Below are positions 26,135 through 33,576 of a stretch of DNA of 64,000 nucleotides, in pieces. Position 1 is the first letter of the stretch. The number at the start of each line of letters is the position of its first letter. Made by a program: the position numbers and the translations under genes. The notes beneath the pieces are model-generated. The model did not search any database and was not told where the DNA came from. It was given only the letters and a program-made list of their open reading frames with translations. This DNA is from JAVVEG01 sp032251455 (GTDB lineage: Bacteria; Pseudomonadota; Gammaproteobacteria; Pseudomonadales; Pseudohongiellaceae), in contig JAVVEG010000007.1 in NCBI GenBank assembly GCA_032251455.1, positions 62,001 to 126,000 of the forward strand, in the 5' to 3' direction.

Positions 26135-26205
26135 GCGGGAGTCTGGCGCGCGCTGCTGCAAGGCGTCGTGCGCCGGCAATGGCCGTAGCCCTTGGTAAGC
26201 AGCAC

Positions 26206-26991
26206 TCACGCCGGCAGGCTGCCTTCTTCATCATCGAAATGCAAGGCTTCGCGCTCATCCGAACTCAAACCCTGCTCTTCTGTCAGGTCGGGGTGGCGTA
26301 CACAATTCTTGCCCTGACTCTTGGCTTCAAGCAGATAGCCATCAGTACGCTGAACAAACTGCTGCCAAGTTTCCTGGGAATCGGCATGAAAATCGGCAAC
26401 ACCAAAACTGGCGCTCATGCTTACCGGCTGTCCTTCCTTATTCAGGCCTATTGCGGCAATCCCCGCTCTCAGCCGCTGCGCCAACCCGACGGCCTCTTCC
26501 AGCGTCGTATCCGGCAGAATAACGGTAAACTCCTCGCCCCCGAAGCGACAGGGGACATCCGGCTTGCGCAGGACCTGCTGCAGGAAGCTGCCCAGCGCCG
26601 CCAGGGCCTGGTTGCCGAAGTCATGTCCATACTTGTCGTTGAGCCGCTTGAAATTATCCAGATCCAGAATCAGCAGGCTTACCGGTTTGCCGGAACGACG
26701 ACTGCGCTCCATTTCCACTTCGATGACCTTGCTGAAATGGCGGAAGTTATACAGCCCCGTCAACTCATCTATATTGACCAGCTCTGCCAGTGTGTTGACT
26801 TCCTTGCGCAGCTGCTTGACAGCCTCACCCAGCCGGCAAGGTCTCCCAGCCTGAAGACAAGTCAAATCTGGGCCTGGGCCTGGGCCTGGGCCTGGGCCTG
26901 GGCTTGAGTCCAAGTCTAAGCCTGAGTCTACGCCAGACCCTGAACCAGAGTCAGGCTCAGGCTCTGCAAACTTCTCGACAGGCCTGCTCAA
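26206..26991 (-). CDS. Diguanylate cyclase (GGDEF domain)
   Basis: 261-aa cytosolic protein that should make c-di-GMP. Residues 1-45 are a low-complexity leader: Ser/Gly/Asp-rich, then six Pro-Gly pairs encoded by a hexanucleotide array. A short helix (about 54-72, LGEAVKQLRKEVNTLAELVN) links to the GGDEF domain: DELTGLYNFRHFSKVIEVEM, LDLDNFKRLNDKYGHDFGN, and the active-site GGEEF at 151-155. I do not see a clear RxxD inhibitory site before it. There is no sensor domain. The ATG overlaps the stop of the dienelactone hydrolase gene by four bases, so the two may be co-translated. Confidence 0.9.
   Translation of the reverse strand: MSRPVEKFAEPEPDSGSGSGVDSGLDLDSSPGPGPGPGPGPDLTCLQAGRPCRLGEAVKQLRKEVNTLAELVNIDELTGLYNFRHFSKVIEVEMERSRRSGKPVSLLILDLDNFKRLNDKYGHDFGNQALAALGSFLQQVLRKPDVPCRFGGEEFTVILPDTTLEEAVGLAQRLRAGIAAIGLNKEGQPVSMSASFGVADFHADSQETWQQFVQRTDGYLLEAKSQGKNCVRHPDLTEEQGLSSDEREALHFDDEEGSLPA
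26868..26903 (+). repeat. Hexanucleotide array (CTGGGC)6
   Basis: Six perfect CTGGGC units within the leader of the GGDEF gene, reading as Pro-Gly on the minus strand. Flanking sequence to about 26960 is a decayed version of similar units. Length change by slippage would stay in frame. Confidence 0.95.
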
Positions 26992-27707
26992 CTGAAGACC
27001 TCCTGCAGGAAATCGGCTATTGCATTTTCGGCGCGACGATTCGCCCGCTCACTGTACAGGGTGCCGAATTCAGGGTTATTGGCAGCCGGGTTGGTGAATG
27101 CGTGCAGAGTGTCACCATAGACATGAACCTGCCAATCAGCTCCGGCCGCTGTCATCTCACTCTCGAATGCCAACACCTGATCCGGTTTGACCATCGGATC
27201 TTCATGACCATGCAGACAAAGAACACTGGCCTGAATGGCATGCCCCTCTGCCTTGCCCTGCCCCAACAAGCCATGGACACTGACAGCCCCTTTGATATCG
27301 GCGCCAGAGCGAGCCAGTTCCAGTGCAGCCATGCCACCAAAACAGTAACCGATGATGGCGATCTTATCCGCATCCACGCCGGGCATGGCCCGCACTGCCG
27401 CCAAGGCAGCCAACAGACGGGTCCGCAGACGTTCACGGTCATCGACAAAAGGCATCATCAATGCGGTATTGGCCTCAACATCATGATCTTTGCCGAATAC
27501 TCCCTTGCCATAAATATCCAGGGCGAAGCCTATATAGCCCAGCTCGGCAACCCGTTCAGCGCCAGCACAGGCATAATCGCGCCGCCCGCTCCAGTCATGA
27601 GCTATCAGTACCGCCGGTCGCTTTTCGGTCTGCTCCTCGTCACAGGCCAGATAGCCTTCCAGAACCGTTTCCCCGTCCAGGTATTCGATGTATTCGGTTT
27701 TCAGCAT
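26988..27707 (-). CDS. Dienelactone hydrolase family protein
   Basis: 239-aa alpha/beta hydrolase. The nucleophile is the Cys in IAIIGYCFGGMAALELA; the His is in DTLHAFTNP and the acid in LHGHEDPMVKP. Other marks are LIAHDWSGRRDYACAGAERV and GFALDIYGKGVFG. Family members hydrolyse dienelactones or related esters; here the substrate is unknown. The start (MLKTEYIEYL) is the first Met after the peroxiredoxin gene, with a 64-base gap. Its end overlaps the GGDEF gene. Confidence 0.9.
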   Translation of the reverse strand: MLKTEYIEYLDGETVLEGYLACDEEQTEKRPAVLIAHDWSGRRDYACAGAERVAELGYIGFALDIYGKGVFGKDHDVEANTALMMPFVDDRERLRTRLLAALAAVRAMPGVDADKIAIIGYCFGGMAALELARSGADIKGAVSVHGLLGQGKAEGHAIQASVLCLHGHEDPMVKPDQVLAFESEMTAAGADWQVHVYGDTLHAFTNPAANNPEFGTLYSERANRRAENAIADFLQEVFS

Positions 27708-27771
27708 CTGTGTCTACTCCTCGTCCGCCCCTTGTCTACCTCTCTTGGATAACGGTCTGTAACAGGGCACC

Positions 27772-28251
27772 TTACAGTTGTTCCAGAATTTTTTCGGCAC
27801 TGCTGACATCGATGCCACCACCAGGTTCAACGGCCAAATGGGTGACAACACCGTCCTCGACGATCATTGCATAGCGTTGTGAACGCCCGCCCATACCAAA
27901 TCCGCTGGCATCCAGTTCCAGGCCAACCGCCTTGGTGAACTCCCCATTACCATCGGCCAGCATCAGAATTTCCTCAGCATTCTGCGCTTTGCCCCAAGCC
28001 CCCATGACAAAGGCATCATTGACCGAAACGCAGGCTATCGTATCCACCCCCCTGGCCTTGATCTTGTCTGCATTGACCACAAAGCCCGGCAGATGAGTCA
28101 CACTGCAACCTGGGGTAAATGCCCCTGGCACCGCAAAAAGCACCACTTTCCTGCCATCAAAAATTTCGCTGGATGTTATATTGCCTGGTCCATCCGGACC
28201 CATGACCTTGAAACTGACCGCTGGAATCCTGTCTCCTGTCTTGATACTCAT
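27772..28251 (-). CDS. Peroxiredoxin, Prx5 type
   Basis: 159-aa thiol peroxidase. The peroxidatic Cys49 is in VPGAFTPGCSVTHLPGF, the Prx5/AhpE-like hallmark. Other conserved parts are FDGRKVVLFAVP, DTIACVSVNDAFVMGAWGK and the Arg region GMGGRSQRYAMIVEDGVV. A second Cys occurs in IACVSVND. It reduces organic peroxides or H2O2 using a glutaredoxin- or thioredoxin-type donor. A short tandem repeat lies just upstream, at 28271-28318. Confidence 0.93.
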   Translation of the reverse strand: MSIKTGDRIPAVSFKVMGPDGPGNITSSEIFDGRKVVLFAVPGAFTPGCSVTHLPGFVVNADKIKARGVDTIACVSVNDAFVMGAWGKAQNAEEILMLADGNGEFTKAVGLELDASGFGMGGRSQRYAMIVEDGVVTHLAVEPGGGIDVSSAEKILEQL

Positions 28252-28270
28252 ACTTCCACTCCTTGCCTGT

Positions 28271-28318
28271 TGATGTGACTGTTGATGTGACTGTTAATGT
28301 GACTATTAATGTGACTGA
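28271..28318. repeat. 12-base tandem repeat, four units
   Basis: TGATGTGACTGT twice, then TAATGTGACTAT and TAATGTGACTGA, between the peroxiredoxin start and the protease stop. It fills most of the 78-base gap and sits in the 5' leader of the peroxiredoxin mRNA. Confidence 0.9.
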
Positions 28319-28329
28319 GCCTGATCTTA

Positions 28330-29271
28330 TCAAAATTCCTCGGCGGCGGCAGGCTCAGTCGCAGCACCGGACATCACCTCATCGATCCACCGCTGGTGCA
28401 GGGAAATCCGCTCATACACACCCTGGGCACCATAACGGCCCTGTCGTGCTTCCCCTGCAGCGCTCTGCTCACCTATGGCAATACCTGCCAACTGCAAACC
28501 CACTGGCGTATCGATGAGTGCAGGCCCGCCACTGTCGCCAAGACCGGGCAAACCCTCCAGCTCCACCGCCCTGGAATCAGGCAGGCGCGGATCATCGAAA
28601 GAAAACCAAAGCCTGCTGGCGGCTGTATGTATGATATTACGGGCCATGCGAAAACGGCCATCATCCACCTGAACACCCAAAGTGCCTATACCAAAATACC
28701 CCCAGCCCAGCAGGGTTACCACCTTGTTCTGCTCATCGAACTCCCGGTACAAAGGGATGGCACGCAACCCTGTCAACGGTTGCTGCAACCTGAGCAAGGC
28801 CAGATCAACTTCGACCTGGGCCGAGCCGGCACCATAACGATACTGGTAATCAGGGTGAATGAAGGCAGCTGCAATCTGCCGCTGCTGCCCACCAATCTGT
28901 ACCGGGTAAGTTTGTCCCTGGGCCAGGGTTTCACCCAGCGCTGTTTCCTCGGTACAGTGTGCAGCCGTCAGGGCCCATTGCGGGCTGATCAGAGTGGCAA
29001 CACAAATACGCCTCTGCGCCCGCTGCTCCAGGAAGAAAACAGCCGGAAACGAGGACTCGCTGGCGATATGTCGCTGGTATCCGGTATCATGCCGGATGAC
29101 AATGGCCTGAACCTCTGGCACCAGAGACAACGGCGCAACCCATATGATCAGGCCCGCACAAGCACACGCCAGCAGGCCAAACCTTGCTGCCGCATGCGCA
29201 ACCAAACCGCTGATCACTGATCTGAAAATCTTTTTAGACAACTTAAGGAGCCTCTGAAACCTTAACCCCAT
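28330..29271 (-). CDS. Trypsin-like serine protease (S1 family)
   Basis: 313-aa protein. A long basic N-terminus leads to a signal or anchor helix at about 31-56. The S1 domain starts near IVIRHDTGYQ. The triad is His105 (ALTAAHC), Asp156 (VDLALLRL) and Ser247 (GLGDSGGP). Secreted or periplasmic degradation is likely. The position-189 specificity residue cannot be fixed by eye. The C-terminus ends in an Ala/Glu-rich tail. It starts 24 bases from a divergent small gene, so the promoters overlap. Confidence 0.9.
   Translation of the reverse strand: MGLRFQRLLKLSKKIFRSVISGLVAHAAARFGLLACACAGLIIWVAPLSLVPEVQAIVIRHDTGYQRHIASESSFPAVFFLEQRAQRRICVATLISPQWALTAAHCTEETALGETLAQGQTYPVQIGGQQRQIAAAFIHPDYQYRYGAGSAQVEVDLALLRLQQPLTGLRAIPLYREFDEQNKVVTLLGWGYFGIGTLGVQVDDGRFRMARNIIHTAASRLWFSFDDPRLPDSRAVELEGLPGLGDSGGPALIDTPVGLQLAGIAIGEQSAAGEARQGRYGAQGVYERISLHQRWIDEVMSGAATEPAAAEEF
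29247..29260 (+). repeat. Partial dispersed repeat (GGAGCCTCTGAAAC)
   Basis: Shares GGAGCCTCTGAA with the dispersed family but lacks the AATAAG half. It overlaps the start of the protease gene. Confidence 0.35.
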
Positions 29272-29295
29272 GAAATCAAATCCTGAGTTCCAACC

Positions 29296-29484
29296 ATGAA
29301 GACCACAAACAGCACTGCGGAAAACAATACTCCAGTTGATTCCACACAGCGACAGTACGAGAAATCCGGCCTGTACCCAAAAGAAGGCAAGCCTTTTCGC
29401 CTGCTGGCCCTGTTACTGGGGCTTACTGCGGTAATCATTTTTCTGGCTACGGCAGCCGCCGTACTGAACTTTGTTCTTCTTTAA
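29296..29484 (+). CDS. Small single-pass membrane protein
   Basis: 62-aa product. Residues 1-35 are polar (Asn/Thr/Ser-rich, then QYEKSGLYPKEGKPFR), and a single hydrophobic helix runs from about 36 to 60. No family is recognised. The start has weak upstream signals but the codon pattern and clean polar-then-helix layout support a real gene. CheW follows about 200 bases later on the same strand. Confidence 0.55.
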   Translation: MKTTNSTAENNTPVDSTQRQYEKSGLYPKEGKPFRLLALLLGLTAVIIFLATAAAVLNFVLL

Positions 29485-29490
29485 ACCCAG

Positions 29491-29506
29491 CGAAGCTCTG
29501 AATAAG
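29491..29506 (+). repeat. Dispersed repeat copy D (CGAAGCTCTGAATAAG)
   Basis: A 16-base match to the core of the dispersed family, just after the stop of the small membrane protein. Confidence 0.45.
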
Positions 29507-29547
29507 CGAGCCGGAACTTTTGCAGACCCCTGCCCGTCTGTCAAGCA

Positions 29548-29590
29548 AGTGCTTTGAACAGAAAATGCTTTGAACAAAAAGCGCTTTGAG
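29548..29590. repeat. 16-base tandem repeat, three units
   Basis: TGCTTTGAACA occurs at 29550 and 29566, and a decayed CGCTTTGAG at 29582, with A-rich spacers. It lies between the small membrane gene and cheW. Confidence 0.8.
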
Positions 29591-29689
29591 CTGGTGCCCT
29601 CTGCTCTCCTCACGGGTCTCTCAACTTCTGCGCAGGACTGCCGCTAACCCGACTGACAATGATCATGAATGCAATGGAGAGATGACCCG

Positions 29690-30181
29690 ATGGCTGCTGT
29701 CGCGCTTGATATTATCCAGGATTCGGGATCCATGGCCGAATCCAGTCAGACCGAGAAATATGTCAGCTTCATTCTGGGCAGGGAAACCTATGCGGTCAGC
29801 GCCTCAACCGTCAACGAGGTTCTGCGCTATACCGAGATTACCCCTGTACCCGGTGCGCCACAGAACATACTGGGCATCATCAATCTGCGCGGCAATGTCG
29901 TTACCGTTTTATCTGCCAGAACCATGTTTGGTCTCCCTGCGACAGAACTCACCGAACAATCACGCATAGTGATCGTGGATATCGCTGATTACTCCATCGG
30001 CATTCTCGTTGACCGTGTGGTCGAGGTTGTCGATCTGGACACAAGAAGCATGGAAAGCTCACCCAACACGGGTAATGAATCTGCTGGCCTGTTCATTGAC
30101 GGTGTCTACAACCATGAGCAGAGTTTGTACATCCTGGTCAATTTTGCACGTCTGGATGAAACGGGTACCCATCGATTGTGA
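29690..30181 (+). CDS. cheW: CheW-domain protein (orphan)
   Basis: 163-aa chemotaxis coupling protein. The start at 29690 (MAAVALDIIQ) follows GGAGAG by 8 bases. The CheW core shows YVSFILGRETYAVSASTVNE, NILGIINLRGNVVTVLSART and IGILVDRVVEVVDLD. CheW bridges receptors and CheA. No CheA, receptor or other che gene is in the window, so it may serve a distant system. The end abuts, without overlap, the convergent Lon-N gene. Confidence 0.92.
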   Translation: MAAVALDIIQDSGSMAESSQTEKYVSFILGRETYAVSASTVNEVLRYTEITPVPGAPQNILGIINLRGNVVTVLSARTMFGLPATELTEQSRIVIVDIADYSIGILVDRVVEVVDLDTRSMESSPNTGNESAGLFIDGVYNHEQSLYILVNFARLDETGTHRL

Positions 30182-30796
30182 TTACATCTGACGCACCATC
30201 GAGGCGATGATTTCTTCCAGCGCACGTGCGCGTTCATACGGATCATTGATTTCCAGCAGGGTCTGCTTTTGCTCGACCGGGATGGGCAGCAACTCAGCAA
30301 GACGCCAGCCGACCTCACGCAGATTGCTGTAATCCACCGTCATATCCAGCTGATCAATCAAGGGATGATTCATCAATTGCTGCAACAGCCCACAAAGATT
30401 ATCCCTTTCCTCATCAATCGGAATTGCCGGTTCATCGGTATGATCATAAGCGGTCACTTCGGTTCTGGCCAGCAACAGACTGTCATCCTGCGACCAGCAG
30501 TCCTTGACAGAAAATTTGGCCACCCCTTCCACGGTCACTCCCAGCAAGCCATTGGGCAATCGGTCCCAATCAATGATTCTGACCAGCGTGCCGATGCGGT
30601 GCACAGTCTGCTGCAGCCCTGGCCTGGCCACTTCTTCCCCTGACTTGAGCAGGCAGATACCGAATTTGCCTTCCTCTTTCAGCACCCTGCTGATCATGTT
30701 CAGATAACGCTGTTCGAATATCTGCAATGGCAGTTTACCCTTGGGAAACAGGACCGATTTCAGTGGAAACAATGGAATTATCTGTTCAGTTGTCAT
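30182..30796 (-). CDS. Lon N-terminal (substrate-binding) domain protein
   Basis: 204-aa protein. The start at 30796 (MTTEQIIPLFPLKS) overlaps the mpl stop by four bases. It contains the LON-N pattern: IIPLFPLKSVLFPKGKLPLQ, IFEQRYLNMI, then GTLVRIIDWDRLPNGLLGVT. The AAA and protease parts of Lon are absent, as in other stand-alone ASCH/LON-N proteins. The role is not known. Co-translation with Mpl is probable. Confidence 0.88.
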   Translation of the reverse strand: MTTEQIIPLFPLKSVLFPKGKLPLQIFEQRYLNMISRVLKEEGKFGICLLKSGEEVARPGLQQTVHRIGTLVRIIDWDRLPNGLLGVTVEGVAKFSVKDCWSQDDSLLLARTEVTAYDHTDEPAIPIDEERDNLCGLLQQLMNHPLIDQLDMTVDYSNLREVGWRLAELLPIPVEQKQTLLEINDPYERARALEEIIASMVRQM

Positions 30797-32205
30797 GGTC
30801 CCTCCCTGCTGGCCAGGGCCGCCAGCAGACGTTGATGAATGCCACCAAAACCCCCATTGCTCATGATCACTATATGATCGCCGGGTCGACAATACTCACT
30901 CAGATAAACGACAATCTGCTCTACCTCATGGAAAAGCTGCGCCGGCGCCTTGCTGGCAGCAATGACTTCGGCCACATCCAGATCACCCCCCTGGGGTTGC
31001 AGCCAAAGACTCAAATCAGCGCGCTCGCAGGACTGGGCCAGCTGCTGTTTATGCAGGCCCATCTTCATTGTGTTTGATCTTGGTTCGATGACGGCAATCA
31101 AGCGCTGGGGGACAGCGCTGGTAGCCAGCCGGTCAGCCATCCCCTGCAAGGTGCTCGCTATGGCGGTTGGATGGTGGGCAAAGTCATCATAAACTCTGAC
31201 CCCCTTGATTTCTGCCAGCAACTCCATGCGCCTCTTGACACCCAGAAAGCCTTGCAGCGCCTGGCAAGCAGTGTTTACCTCAACCCCGACGTGATGAGCT
31301 GCCGCCACTGCGGCCAGTGCATTCAAGGCATTGTGCAGACCAGTCAGCTCCCAGCTCACCTGGGCACTGATTGTTTCTGCCGCCAGTTTCCGGCTGATGG
31401 TGAATGTACTGGCATCCGGCTCATGCGGTTCGACAAACCATTGTATGGCCTGTTCTTCGGCACTACCTGCCGGCCCTGCGCCAAAGCGTTGCACCTGGCT
31501 CCAGCAACCACGCGCAAGCACCGTCTCCAGATTTTCGTCTCCTCTGGCCGACAGAATCAGACCACTGCCTGGCACGGTGCGCAGCAGATGGTGGAACTGG
31601 GTCTGGATGGCTGCCAGGTCGCTGAAAATATCGCCATGATCAAACTCAAGATTGTTCAGTACGAGCGTTCTTGGCGCATAATGGACAAACTTGGAACGCT
31701 TATCAAAAAAGGCACTGTCGTATTCATCCGCCTCCACGACAAAGAAGGCTGATTTCCCCAAATCGGCCGAAGCTGGAAAATTGCGCGCCACGCCACCTAT
31801 CAGATAGCCAGGCTCGAGCCCCGCCTCGGTGAGTATCCAGGCCAGCATCGCGCTGGTAGTCGTCTTGCCATGAGTACCCGCCACCCCCAATACCCAACGG
31901 CCATGCAGCACATGTTGCGCCAGCCATTGCGGACCCGAGCAGTAGGCCAGCCCCTGATCCAGCACATATTCCACCGCCGGATTGCCCCGGGACAAGGCAT
32001 TGCCAATGATCACCAGATCCGGATGTGGTTGCAGATGTTCTGGCTGGTAGCCCTCCAGCAATGCTATACCCAGTTGTTCCAGCTGGGTACTCATGGGCGG
32101 ATAGACATTGGCATCCGAGCCGCTTACCGTATGCCCGGCCTGACGCGCCAGCACAGCCAGACTACCCATGAACGTGCCGCAGATTCCCAATATATGTATG
32201 TGCAT
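30793..32205 (-). CDS. mpl: UDP-N-acetylmuramate:tripeptide ligase Mpl
   Basis: 470-aa cytosolic Mur-family ligase that attaches recycled L-Ala-D-Glu-mesoDAP to UDP-MurNAc in murein recycling. The N-terminal domain starts MHIHILGICGTFMGSLAVLA, followed by NALSRGNPAVEYVLDQG. The ATP-binding loop is VAGTHGKTTTSAML, and EADEYDSAFFDKRSKF plus NLEFDHGDIF are Mpl-specific. The C-terminal domain includes YDDFAHHPTAIASTL. The gene is first of a two-gene unit with the Lon-N protein. Confidence 0.95.
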   Translation of the reverse strand: MHIHILGICGTFMGSLAVLARQAGHTVSGSDANVYPPMSTQLEQLGIALLEGYQPEHLQPHPDLVIIGNALSRGNPAVEYVLDQGLAYCSGPQWLAQHVLHGRWVLGVAGTHGKTTTSAMLAWILTEAGLEPGYLIGGVARNFPASADLGKSAFFVVEADEYDSAFFDKRSKFVHYAPRTLVLNNLEFDHGDIFSDLAAIQTQFHHLLRTVPGSGLILSARGDENLETVLARGCWSQVQRFGAGPAGSAEEQAIQWFVEPHEPDASTFTISRKLAAETISAQVSWELTGLHNALNALAAVAAAHHVGVEVNTACQALQGFLGVKRRMELLAEIKGVRVYDDFAHHPTAIASTLQGMADRLATSAVPQRLIAVIEPRSNTMKMGLHKQQLAQSCERADLSLWLQPQGGDLDVAEVIAASKAPAQLFHEVEQIVVYLSEYCRPGDHIVIMSNGGFGGIHQRLLAALASREGP

Positions 32206-32308
32206 CAGACTTCCTTCACTAAACCAGCAAACCCCGTTATTGTATAGCAGACAACTGTTCCATGTTATCCGGAGCGATCATGGATTTATGCTGAGGTTTT
32301 TTGGAACA

Positions 32309-32899
32309 ATGAGCAGACAAGGTGGAGATTTCTGGCAATTCTCACTGCGCTTATATGATGGCCCATCGGTTGCAGAGAACTGCCTGCGCCTGCAGGATGA
32401 GTTCGATCTGGATGTCAATCTCTTGCTGTTTTGCTGCTGGAGTGCCTGCCGGGGGGTGGCTCTGACGCCTGCCCTGCTGCGTCCTGCCATCACGTTCTCC
32501 GCGGCCTGGCAGCAGCATCTCCTGGCCCCTTTGCGCCACTGCCGACGATGGCTGAAGCCAGGGCCAGACAGCGAAATCGATACGCTACCCCGAATACCTC
32601 AGGAGATCCGGGCCGCCATCAAGCAACTCGAGCTGACTGCCGAGCAATATCAACAAACACGGCTTGCCGATCTGCTTGACGAAACCCTTGTTCACGCTTC
32701 ACAGCCAGGAGATCAGGATCAACCCGGTCTGGAAAACCCGGGTTCAGGCTCAAACCGCCAGGCCTTGATCCAGACCAATCTGGCAGCCTATCTTGCTGTC
32801 TCCCACACCGACCTGAGCGCGGCAGACAACTCGCTGCTGCAGCCGCTGATCGAAACCTCACTGACTCTCTGGCCCCTGCCAGCGTCGCACCAGTCCTGA
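32309..32899 (+). CDS. TIGR02444-like protein
   Basis: 196 aa from the ATG at 32309; in-frame ATG 32288 is an alternative, and neither has a strong ribosome site. The core GDFWQFSLRLYDGPSVAENC, then LQDEFDLDVNLLLFCCW, matches TIGR02444 as I remember it. The family is conserved in gammaproteobacteria with no known role. The C-terminal half is variable, with a Gly/Pro/Asp/Gln-rich segment. Its last 42 bases overlap ubiX tail to tail. Confidence 0.8.
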   Translation: MSRQGGDFWQFSLRLYDGPSVAENCLRLQDEFDLDVNLLLFCCWSACRGVALTPALLRPAITFSAAWQQHLLAPLRHCRRWLKPGPDSEIDTLPRIPQEIRAAIKQLELTAEQYQQTRLADLLDETLVHASQPGDQDQPGLENPGSGSNRQALIQTNLAAYLAVSHTDLSAADNSLLQPLIETSLTLWPLPASHQS

Positions 32900-33430
32900 T
32901 TCGATATCAAACAGATCCAGCACCCTGCCAACACTGTGGTTGATCAGATCATCGATCGTTTTCGGTTTGCTGTACATGGCTGGCATCGGCGGGGCAATGA
33001 TGGCGCCATATCTGGAAGCCTGCAGCAACAGTTCGCAATGACCGGTATGCAGCGGGGTCTCCCTGGGCATCAGAACCAGCCGCCGTTGCTCCTTGAGCAT
33101 GACATCCGCAGTGCGCACCAGCAGATTATCGGCATAGGAGTGCACAATGGCGGACAGGGTTTTCATCGAACAGGGGGCGACAATCATACCGTCGGTGCGA
33201 AAAGAGCCACTGGACAGGCTGGCGGCGAGGTCCTTGTTGGCATGCACATGATCAGCCAGGGCTTTCACCTCATTCACCTGCCAGTCGGTTTCCAGCGTAA
33301 TGTTCAAGGCGGCCGAGGAGCTCATGATCAAGTGGGTTTCCACCCCGGAAATCTGCTGCAAAACTTCCAGCAGACGAATACCATAGATCAGTCCACTTGC
33401 CCCTGACATGCCAATGACGAGTCGCTTCAT
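32858..33430 (-). CDS. ubiX: Flavin prenyltransferase UbiX
   Basis: 190-aa enzyme that makes prenylated FMN for UbiD-type decarboxylases in ubiquinone synthesis. The start at 33430 (MKRLVIGMSGASGL) follows GGGAGG closely. Other motifs: SSSAALNITLETDW, GSFRTDGMIVAPCSMKTLSA and LMPRETPLHTGHCELLLQAS. This fits UbiX fully. A 147-base region separates it from the divergent PPi-PFK gene. Its end lies inside the TIGR02444-like gene on the other strand. Confidence 0.95.
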   Translation of the reverse strand: MKRLVIGMSGASGLIYGIRLLEVLQQISGVETHLIMSSSAALNITLETDWQVNEVKALADHVHANKDLAASLSSGSFRTDGMIVAPCSMKTLSAIVHSYADNLLVRTADVMLKEQRRLVLMPRETPLHTGHCELLLQASRYGAIIAPPMPAMYSKPKTIDDLINHSVGRVLDLFDIESGLVRRWQGPESQ

Positions 33431-33576
33431 CCATTCCTCCCGATGAGCACCAATGCGGTGTCTGATTGCCAGCCATTCCGGCATCGTTGTAACATTATAC
33501 CTCGCACAAGCTTGAGAAGCCTCCGAATCTCCACACTTGCCCACACACCTACCGACAAGACAAAACAGGTTCCCAC

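Noticed and set aside
26104..26205. Possible intact miniature transposable element at repeat copy A
   Set aside because: I found no matching inverted copy or target duplication within the 102 bases, so I report only a solo repeat.
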